Shown piece by piece: positions 55,959-62,571 of a DNA stretch of 64,000 nucleotides. The DNA comes from VFMC01 sp050248155 (GTDB lineage: Bacteria; Actinomycetota; Acidimicrobiia; Acidimicrobiales; Ilumatobacteraceae): NCBI GenBank assembly GCA_050248155.1, contig JBFWSW010000001.1:1-64000 (forward strand), given 5' to 3'. Every line of letters begins with the position of its first letter. Within the stretch, counting starts at the first letter, position 1. The position numbers and the translations under genes were made by a program. The notes under the pieces were generated by a model. The model had not been told where the DNA came from. It did not search any database and saw only the letters and a program-made list of their open reading frames with translations.

Positions 55959-56836
55959 ACCGCGCCGTGCTGCGCGGGCTGTGGCACGAAGCGCGGCCGA
56001 GGCAGTGGGTGAAGAACGTGCTCGTGCTCGCCGCGCCGGGCGCCGCCGGTGTGCTCGACGACGGCTCGTACGCGTGGCGCACCGCCGTCATGGTCGTCGC
56101 GTTCTGCATGGTCGCGAGCGGGGGCTACTTCTGGAACGACGTGCACGACCACCCGCACGACCGCCATCATCCCGTCAAGCAACACCGGCCGATCGCAAGT
56201 GGAGCAGTGAGCGTCCGTCTTGCACAAGTGGTGGGCAGCCTCCTCCTCGCGGCCGGCATCGCGCTCGCATCGGTCACCCGCTGGGAGGCGGGTCTGGTCG
56301 CGGCCACCTACGTCGTGCTGTCGTGGCTCTACAGCACGGTCCTCAAGCACGTGGCGGTCATCGACCTCGTCGTCGTGGCGTCGTTCTACGTGTTGCGGGC
56401 GATCGGCGGCGCGGTCGCCGTCGACGTGAAGATGAGCACCTGGTTCCTGCTCACCACCTCGTTCGCGTCGTTGTTCATCGTGACGGGCAAGCGCTACGCC
56501 GAGCTACGCGAGCTGGGTGACGAGGCCCAGACCCGGCGCACGCTCGACGAGTACTCCTTGGGATACCTCCGCATCGTGCTGTCGGTCAGCTGCGGCGCGG
56601 CCTTCGTCACGTACTGCCAGTGGGCGTTCGAGACGCAGGAGGTCGCCGGCACCGACTGGCCCTTCTACGAGCTGTCGATCGTGCCGATGGTGACGGCGAT
56701 GCTGCGTTACCTGCTCATCCTCGAGCAGGGCCACGGCGGTGCACCCGAGGAGATCTTCCTCACCGATCGCACGCTGCAGCTGATCGGTCTGGTGTGGGTC
56801 GTCATCTTCGGGCTCGGGGTGTACGCAACGCGATGA
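55955..56836 (+). CDS. ubiA: Decaprenyl-phosphate phosphoribosyltransferase (UbiA superfamily)
   Basis: The 293-residue membrane protein transfers 5-phosphoribose from PRPP to decaprenyl phosphate, the first step to the arabinose donor. It begins ARPRQWVKNVLVLAAPGAAG, has the first Asp motif ending in FWNDVHDHPHDRHHPVK followed by RPIASG, LSWLYSTVLKHVAVIDLVVVASFYVLRAIGGAVAVDV, the STWFLLTTSFASLFIVTGKRYAEL stretch, and TRRTLDEYSLGYL, all features of the Rv3806c family rather than of quinone prenyltransferases. About nine membrane helices are predicted. GTG 55955 overlaps the HAD gene; the end overlaps the methyltransferase gene. Confidence 0.9.
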   Translation: MNRAVLRGLWHEARPRQWVKNVLVLAAPGAAGVLDDGSYAWRTAVMVVAFCMVASGGYFWNDVHDHPHDRHHPVKQHRPIASGAVSVRLAQVVGSLLLAAGIALASVTRWEAGLVAATYVVLSWLYSTVLKHVAVIDLVVVASFYVLRAIGGAVAVDVKMSTWFLLTTSFASLFIVTGKRYAELRELGDEAQTRRTLDEYSLGYLRIVLSVSCGAAFVTYCQWAFETQEVAGTDWPFYELSIVPMVTAMLRYLLILEQGHGGAPEEIFLTDRTLQLIGLVWVVIFGLGVYATR

Positions 56837-57582
56837 ACCTCCGCTCGCTCGCAGACACGCTCGACGTCGTCGAACACGTCGACGGCTGGATGTCGCCCGA
56901 CCAGGGGGCGCGGCTGTACGCAGCAGCGGCACGCGTTCCGCCGGGCCGGCAGATCGTCGAGATCGGCAGCTTCCGTGGCCGGAGCACGATCGTGCTCGCG
57001 TCGGCTGCGCGCGACGGCGTGACGGTGATCGCGATCGATCCTCACGCCGGCAACGACCGGGGTCCGAACGAGATCTCGGGGTTCGCCGACGAGGCCGCCG
57101 GTGACCACGAGGTGTTCCTCGCCAACCTCGCCGCCGCGGGCGTGACCGATCGGGTGCGGCACGTGCGCGAGCTCAGCGACGCAGCACATGATGCGGTCGA
57201 GGGTGACGTCGCGTTGCTGTACATCGACGGGGCGCACCGGTACGCCCCGGCCCGCGCCGACATCCGCGACTGGGGCGCTCGTGTCGCGCCCGGAGGCACG
57301 ATGCTGATCCACGACTCGTTCTCGTCGGTCGGCGTCACGCTGGCGATCCTGCGCGAGCTCGTCTGGTCGGGACGTTTCCGATACGTCGGCCGTTCGCGCT
57401 CGCTCGCCGAGTACCGCGCCGACCTGCAGCCCGGGTTGCGTGCCCGACTCGTCAACGCACTCCGTCAGCTCGGCCAACTGCCCTGGTTCGCGAAGAACCT
57501 CACCGTCAAGCTCCTCCTCACGTTGAGGCTGGGCAGCGTGCTCCGTCGCCTCACCCACCGCGACATCGAGTGGCCGTACTGA
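56833..57582 (+). CDS. Class I SAM-dependent methyltransferase (family 24-like)
   Basis: The 249-residue protein has IVEIGSFRGRSTIVLASAA as the SAM loop, VIAIDPHAGND, DVALLYIDGAHRYAPARADI with the acidic-His triad typical of family-24-like enzymes, and GGTMLIHDSFSSVG. The C-terminal 60 residues are basic. Many such enzymes modify sugars or lipids in glycan clusters. ATGA overlap with ubiA suggests a role in the same pathway, but the substrate is unknown. Confidence 0.8.
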   Translation: MNLRSLADTLDVVEHVDGWMSPDQGARLYAAAARVPPGRQIVEIGSFRGRSTIVLASAARDGVTVIAIDPHAGNDRGPNEISGFADEAAGDHEVFLANLAAAGVTDRVRHVRELSDAAHDAVEGDVALLYIDGAHRYAPARADIRDWGARVAPGGTMLIHDSFSSVGVTLAILRELVWSGRFRYVGRSRSLAEYRADLQPGLRARLVNALRQLGQLPWFAKNLTVKLLLTLRLGSVLRRLTHRDIEWPY

Positions 57583-57665
57583 CGACAAAGCCGGAGGATC
57601 GAGGGCGCTCGCCGCGCCAAGCTGGACCGGTGCGACGTCTGCGGCGAGCTCGATCGGGGGCATAC

Positions 57666-58070
57666 ATGGCCCTCCCCGGCGGCAAGATCCTCCGCCTGCA
57701 CGGACGCGCCGGTCCGGTGGAGCGATGGACCAGCTGGCGATGGGAACGTCAGAACCTGCGGCGCGAGGCCGAGCAGCGCGCCGTGGTGGAGCAGATCGCC
57801 GCATGGCTCGTGGAGCTGATCGGCGACCGCGGATCGGTCGTCGCCACCCGGCTCGACCCGCGCAGTGCACACGTCGACATCGACCTCATCGTCGATGGCC
57901 ATGCGATGACACTCGACTTCTCCGGGATCACCCAGTGGCCGGAACACGACTGGAGCGGCTCGCTCAGGACCGACGTGCTCGAAGCCCTCGCCGACCACTC
58001 CGACGGATGCGGCTTCAACGTCAGCGGCTACGCAGAGGAGATCTGGCTCGACCAGCACGGACCCTGGTGA
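57666..58070 (+). CDS. Hypothetical protein
   Basis: A 134-residue protein from ATG 57666, five bases after a GGGGG run; the frame could also start at GTG 57570, inside the methyltransferase gene, adding 32 basic residues. The middle is helical (REAEQRAVVEQIAAWLVELIGD), then comes a beta-rich part, VDIDLIVDGHAMTLDFSGITQWPEHDW. I recognise no domain. It is soluble, slightly acidic at the C-terminus, and in the same direction as the ubiA operon. Confidence 0.55.
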   Translation: MALPGGKILRLHGRAGPVERWTSWRWERQNLRREAEQRAVVEQIAAWLVELIGDRGSVVATRLDPRSAHVDIDLIVDGHAMTLDFSGITQWPEHDWSGSLRTDVLEALADHSDGCGFNVSGYAEEIWLDQHGPW

Positions 58071-58127
58071 CCGATCCGTGTGAGCACAAAGGCCCGGCGG
58101 GTTCAATCGCTGGCGGCGGTGACGGGT

Positions 58128-60347
58128 TCAGGGCTTCCAGCGGCGGCGTCGTCGGCGTTGCACGAGCTGATATCCCCACTCGTCGGCCTGGGAACCGCGC
58201 CAGCGCGAGCGTCGGATCCACGTGGCGCGACGGAGGTGACGGAGCAGCGACCAGCGGCCGAGGCGTCGCCACCGACGGAACGATGCCTCGACGGTCATGA
58301 TGACCGCGGTCTGCGAGATCCAGGTGTCGGGGATGTCGAAGAACGCCCTCGTACGGCTCGCTCGGGTGAGGTCGCGGTGGTAGCCACGAGGACGCTGGAA
58401 CAGGTAGTCGGCGAAGAACTCGTTCGTCTCGTCGTCGAACAGGTCGTCGGTGAGCGTGCCGCCCAGGCGCCGGTACAGCTCGGGTCCGGTGATCTGCTTG
58501 GCCTCGAACGCAGCGAGGTCGTCGTGGATCACCTCTGCCCATCGGGGTGTGAGGTGACCGCGGGCTGCCGCCCATCCGAGCAACAGCCCCCCTGGGACGA
58601 ACCACGCGCTCTGGTCGACGTTCGCAGGCGCATCCTTCCGGGTGTTGCCGTCGTCCCACACCATCGGGCGAGGACACGGGGTCGACACGGTCGCGAACCA
58701 GGGCGTCCCGATGAGGCCGAGGCCGACCATGAGCCATCCCGCGAGCGCCGCGGGTGACGGGGCGAGCAGCGCGACGGCAACCCCGGCCGGCACCATCGCC
58801 GCGAGCAGGACGGTCAACGAGGCACGCACACGGCGGAGCAGCTTCAGCACGTGGGCAGGTGCCGACGGGCGGGTGGGCAGGCCGTATCGAGGGCCGACCT
58901 GCACGACGCGATCGGGACGCGTGCGTGCGTCGATGTCGGCGATCGCCGCCGCGCCGTCGACGAACCGGGTCGGCTCGACCAGGATGCCTTGACCGCGCGC
59001 GTCGATCACCATGCGGGTGCCGTCGTGCCATCGCATCACCGCGTCGACGTCGTTCCACAGCACGCTGGTGTGCGAATCCGCCGCCTCGATCGACAACCCG
59101 GCCTCGCCGACCACGAGGCCGCCGCGTGCGTGCTGCGGCTGGAACAGGACGGCGTACCCGTGGGGGCGGCCCTCGATCCGTGGCGACACCAGTCGCGGGT
59201 ACGGCGTGAAGTCGGGGGCAGTCACGCCGACGTTCGGCGGCACCATGACGAGCAGGTCCTTCGCGAGTTGGTTCAACTGTTGCCACACGTCGAAGCGGGC
59301 GACGGCGTCCTCCGCGGCTCGCTCGGCGGCTGCGGTGGTGCGCGGCGCACCGAGGAGCAGGTCCAGCGACCACTGGTCGAGCAGCGTGCGGGCCTCGTCG
59401 TCGGCCGAGCCGGACTGACGTCGAGCGCGGACCTCGTGGATCAGGTCTCGGGGGACGTCGTGGGCGAGCTCGTCGGCGATCGCGATCATGGTGCGAGCCA
59501 ACTCGGCCTCACGCTGGGGCACGGTGTCGCACGCGACGACGAGGGCCCCCTGGCGCAGATCGAGGCGATGCCACGCGGCGTCGACGGCGTAGCACAGCCC
59601 ACGGCTCCGCAACTCGCGCTGGAGCGTCTCGACCAGGATCTGGGCGGCGATCGCCGACGCGTGACCCCGCGCGCAGCGAGCCATGAAGGCGACCTGGTTG
59701 GTCTGGTGACGGAACCAGAGTCGCCCGGAGGCGATGTCGTCCGGTTGCGGTGTGGCGACGCGACAGCCGCTCGGCAGCGGCAAGGTGAACGACGGCGAGG
59801 GCAGCGCGGTCATCCACGCCGAGGCGTTCTCGAGCGAGAAGAACGTCCGTCGCCAGTGCTCGAGCTCGTCCGCACGCGCCCCACCGATCGCCATCTCCCA
59901 CCACGCGCTGCTGCCCCAGGCGCGAGCGCCCCACCGGCGGGAGAACAGCTCTCCGGTGATCGACGGGCCACGGCGGCGCGCCTCGGCCGCGAGCACCCGA
60001 CGCTCTGCCTCGAGCCGGTCGAGGGGGAGGTCGCCGAGACTCCGGCACACGTCGTGGAGGAACTGCTCGACGCGATCCTGCGGACCTGTCGCGTGGAAGA
60101 CCGTGCGGTTCAGGTCGACGAACCCGTTCCACTGGATCTGGCGGTCGTCGATGCGGCTGAGCGTGAGGTGCTCGACCATGTGGGTGAAGCCGCGGCGCAC
60201 GAGCGTCTCGTCGCCCACCCCGACGCGGAACACCAGTGCCCCGGTCACGGGACCGTCGAGCGGTGCGAACCACAGCGGGAGACCCTTCGCGTCGTGGGCG
60301 AGGGACGGTTCGAGGAGCGTGTCCACCACGACTGTCATCGGCCTCAC
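58128..60347 (-). CDS. M16-like metalloprotease fused to a membrane anchor
   Basis: The 739-residue protein starts like an M16 peptidase: LVFRVGVGDETLVRRGFTHMVEHLTLSRID, with the inverted zinc motif HxxEH at His56, Glu59 and His60 and a candidate third ligand in LEAERRVLAAEARRRG (Glu122). Residues up to about 400 fit an M16 beta-alpha repeat, with CYAVDAAWHRLDLRQGALVVACDTVPQREAEL in the second half. Residues 500-555 hold two hydrophobic segments, then come a 190-residue soluble part and a very basic C-terminus. M16 enzymes with such a membrane and extra domain are not familiar to me. ATG 60338 is an alternative start. It is divergent from dprE1. Confidence 0.7.
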   Translation of the reverse strand: MRPMTVVVDTLLEPSLAHDAKGLPLWFAPLDGPVTGALVFRVGVGDETLVRRGFTHMVEHLTLSRIDDRQIQWNGFVDLNRTVFHATGPQDRVEQFLHDVCRSLGDLPLDRLEAERRVLAAEARRRGPSITGELFSRRWGARAWGSSAWWEMAIGGARADELEHWRRTFFSLENASAWMTALPSPSFTLPLPSGCRVATPQPDDIASGRLWFRHQTNQVAFMARCARGHASAIAAQILVETLQRELRSRGLCYAVDAAWHRLDLRQGALVVACDTVPQREAELARTMIAIADELAHDVPRDLIHEVRARRQSGSADDEARTLLDQWSLDLLLGAPRTTAAAERAAEDAVARFDVWQQLNQLAKDLLVMVPPNVGVTAPDFTPYPRLVSPRIEGRPHGYAVLFQPQHARGGLVVGEAGLSIEAADSHTSVLWNDVDAVMRWHDGTRMVIDARGQGILVEPTRFVDGAAAIADIDARTRPDRVVQVGPRYGLPTRPSAPAHVLKLLRRVRASLTVLLAAMVPAGVAVALLAPSPAALAGWLMVGLGLIGTPWFATVSTPCPRPMVWDDGNTRKDAPANVDQSAWFVPGGLLLGWAAARGHLTPRWAEVIHDDLAAFEAKQITGPELYRRLGGTLTDDLFDDETNEFFADYLFQRPRGYHRDLTRASRTRAFFDIPDTWISQTAVIMTVEASFRRWRRLGRWSLLRHLRRATWIRRSRWRGSQADEWGYQLVQRRRRRRWKP

Positions 60348-60393
60348 CCGTTGAGGGCTGTACGGCCCGATGGGGTGACAGACGTCCCGCCGT

Positions 60394-60399
60394 TAGCCT
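60394..60399 (+). promoter_or_regulatory. Candidate -10 for dprE1 (leaderless)
   Basis: TAGCCT ends six bases before the GTG at 60406. Confidence 0.5.
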
Positions 60400-60405
60400 G
60401 CAGGC

Positions 60406-61767
60406 GTGACGCACACGCTGCTGACCGGCTGGGGGCGGACCAAACCCACAGCCGGCGACGTCGTGGAGGTCATCCCGGGCGAGATCGCCGGCACGATCAA
60501 GGAGGCCGGCGACCGCGGTGCGCTCGTCCGGGGTCTCGGGCGGAGCTACGGCGATGCGGCCCAGAACGGCGGGGGCACCGTGCTGCGTCTCCTCGGCAGC
60601 GCGGCGGACGCTCGGCTCGACCGCGAGGCAGCGACCGTCACGGTCAGCGCCGGCGCGAACCTCGACGAGCTGCTCCGGCTGATCGTGCCGCGCGGGTTCT
60701 TCGTCCCGGTCACCCCGGGCACACGCTTCGTGACGATCGGCGGAGCGATCGCGAGCGACATCCACGGCAAGAACCACCACGTCGACGGCTCGTTCGGCAA
60801 CCACGTCCTGCGGTTGTCGTTGCAGCTCGCCGACGGGGAGGTCGTCGACATCGGGCCCGAGCACGATCCCGAGCTGTTCTGGGCCACGATCGGTGGCATG
60901 GGGCTGACGGGCGCGATCCTCGACGCGACCATCCGTCTGCTGCCGATCGAGACCAGCCGCATGTCGGTCGACACGCGCCGCATCCCCGATCTCGACGCGC
61001 TGTTCGCGGCGATGGACGACGGTGACGACCACCGCTTCCGCTACAGCGTCGCCTGGATCGACCTCGTGGCGAAGGGCAAGCACCTCGGTCGCAGCGCGCT
61101 GACGCGCGGCGATCACGCCCGCCGCGACGAGCTTGCTCCCCAGCACACGGTCCATCCGTTCGCGTACGACCCACGCCAGCTGGTCTCGGTGCCGCCGCTG
61201 GTTCCGCCGCCGGGCCTGTTGAACCACGCGTCGATCGCGGTCTTCAACGAGCTCTGGTTCCGCAAGACGCCACGCGCCCGCACCGGTGAGATCCAGTCCA
61301 TCAGCTCGTTCTTCCACCCGCTCGACATGGTCGGCAAGTGGCCGCGGTTCTACGGGCGACCGGGCCTGGTCCAGTACCAGTTCGTCGTGCCCTTCGGCGC
61401 AGAGGAGACGATGCGGGTCGTCGTCGAGCGGATCGCAGCCAGCGGCGCCGCCAGCTTCCTGGCCGTCCTGAAGCGGTTCGGCAACGGCAACGACGCGCCG
61501 CTCAGCTTCCCGCGGCCAGGATGGACGCTCGCGCTCGACATGCCCGGTGGTGCCGCCAACCTGGGTGAGCTGCTCCACGGCCTTGACGACCTCGTGCTCG
61601 ACGCGGGCGGCCGTACCTACTTCGCCAAGGACGCGCACACGACGCCCGAGACCATCCGTCGTGGCTACCCGCGGCTCGCCGAGTGGCAGGCGGTGCGCGA
61701 CCGGGTCGACCCGCACCACGTGTGGCAGAGCGACCTCGGTCGTCGCCTGCGGCTGGCCGAGCACTGA
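60406..61767 (+). CDS. dprE1: Decaprenylphosphoryl-beta-D-ribose oxidase DprE1
   Basis: DprE1 oxidises the 2'-OH of decaprenylphosphoryl-ribose. The 453-residue flavoprotein has the FAD segment VRGLGRSYGDAAQNGGG, VPVTPGTRFVTIGGAIASDIHGKNHH, GSFGNHV, GGMGLTGAILDATI, and the C-terminal APLSFPRPGW, FAKDAHTTPE and SDLGRRLRL of the mycobacterial enzyme. The catalytic lysine is present (Lys408). At the site equal to Cys387 of M. tuberculosis, target of benzothiazinones, there is Ala376 (GWTLALDMP). GTG 60406 follows its -10 by six bases. dprE2 comes 17 bp after the stop. Confidence 0.94.
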   Translation: MTHTLLTGWGRTKPTAGDVVEVIPGEIAGTIKEAGDRGALVRGLGRSYGDAAQNGGGTVLRLLGSAADARLDREAATVTVSAGANLDELLRLIVPRGFFVPVTPGTRFVTIGGAIASDIHGKNHHVDGSFGNHVLRLSLQLADGEVVDIGPEHDPELFWATIGGMGLTGAILDATIRLLPIETSRMSVDTRRIPDLDALFAAMDDGDDHRFRYSVAWIDLVAKGKHLGRSALTRGDHARRDELAPQHTVHPFAYDPRQLVSVPPLVPPPGLLNHASIAVFNELWFRKTPRARTGEIQSISSFFHPLDMVGKWPRFYGRPGLVQYQFVVPFGAEETMRVVVERIAASGAASFLAVLKRFGNGNDAPLSFPRPGWTLALDMPGGAANLGELLHGLDDLVLDAGGRTYFAKDAHTTPETIRRGYPRLAEWQAVRDRVDPHHVWQSDLGRRLRLAEH

Positions 61768-61784
61768 CGAGGACCGAGAAGGAC

Positions 61785-62546
61785 ATGGAGAACGCGTTCG
61801 GAGAGCCGCAGACCATCGTGGTGCTCGGCGGCACCAGCGACATCGGGTTGGCGATCGCCCATGCGCTGGTCAGCCCCGTCACCCGGACGATCGTGCTGGC
61901 GTGTCGCGACCTCGAGCGAGGTGAGCAGGCTGCGGCATCGCTGCGCGACCCGTCGGTCGAGGTGGTCGTGACGCACTTCGACGGCGCCGACACCCGGTCG
62001 CACGCCGGCGTGATCGACGAGATCGCACGCCGTGTCGGCGACCTCGATGTCGTCGTGCTCGCCTTCGGCGAGCTGGGTGAGGGCGAGGCGACCGGCACCG
62101 ATCCCGAGGCCACCGCGCAGCTCGCGCACGTCAACTTCACCGGTGCGCTCTCGGCGAGCGTGGCCGTGGCCAACCAGCTGCGCCGTCAGGGCCACGGGAC
62201 GCTTTTCGTGATGAGCAGCGTCGCCGGCGAGCGGGTTCGCCGCGCGAACTTCGTGTACGGCGCGACGAAGGCCGGCCTCGACGGGTTCGCACAGGGCCTC
62301 GGCGACTCGCTCGCCGGCAGCGGTGCGCGTGTGCTCGTGGTGCGACCGGGGTTCGTGCACTCGTCGATGACCAAGGGTCTGAAGCCTGCGCCGTTCGCCA
62401 CGACACCCGACCGCGTCGCCGCGATCACAGTGAAGGGCTTGCGTTCCGGCCGTCGCACCGTGTGGGCGCCAGGGGTCTTGCGCTACGTGTTCATGGTGCT
62501 GCGCCACCTGCCCGGCCCCGTGTGGCGCCGGTTGCCGCTCGGCTGA
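61785..62546 (+). CDS. dprE2: Decaprenylphosphoryl-2-keto-ribose reductase DprE2
   Basis: DprE2 reduces the keto intermediate to decaprenylphosphoryl-arabinose. The 253-residue short-chain dehydrogenase has VVLGGTSDIGLAIAHAL as the NAD(P) loop, the VNFTGALSASVAVA segment, the Ser in MSSVAGERVR, and the YxxxK pair in VYGATKAGLDG. The length equals the mycobacterial enzyme (254). ATG 61785 is preceded by GAGAAGG. It is certainly an SDR; the assignment as DprE2 comes from adjacency to dprE1. Confidence 0.93.
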   Translation: MENAFGEPQTIVVLGGTSDIGLAIAHALVSPVTRTIVLACRDLERGEQAAASLRDPSVEVVVTHFDGADTRSHAGVIDEIARRVGDLDVVVLAFGELGEGEATGTDPEATAQLAHVNFTGALSASVAVANQLRRQGHGTLFVMSSVAGERVRRANFVYGATKAGLDGFAQGLGDSLAGSGARVLVVRPGFVHSSMTKGLKPAPFATTPDRVAAITVKGLRSGRRTVWAPGVLRYVFMVLRHLPGPVWRRLPLG

Positions 62547-62571
62547 TCGCGGCACCTCGTCTCGACGCTGG

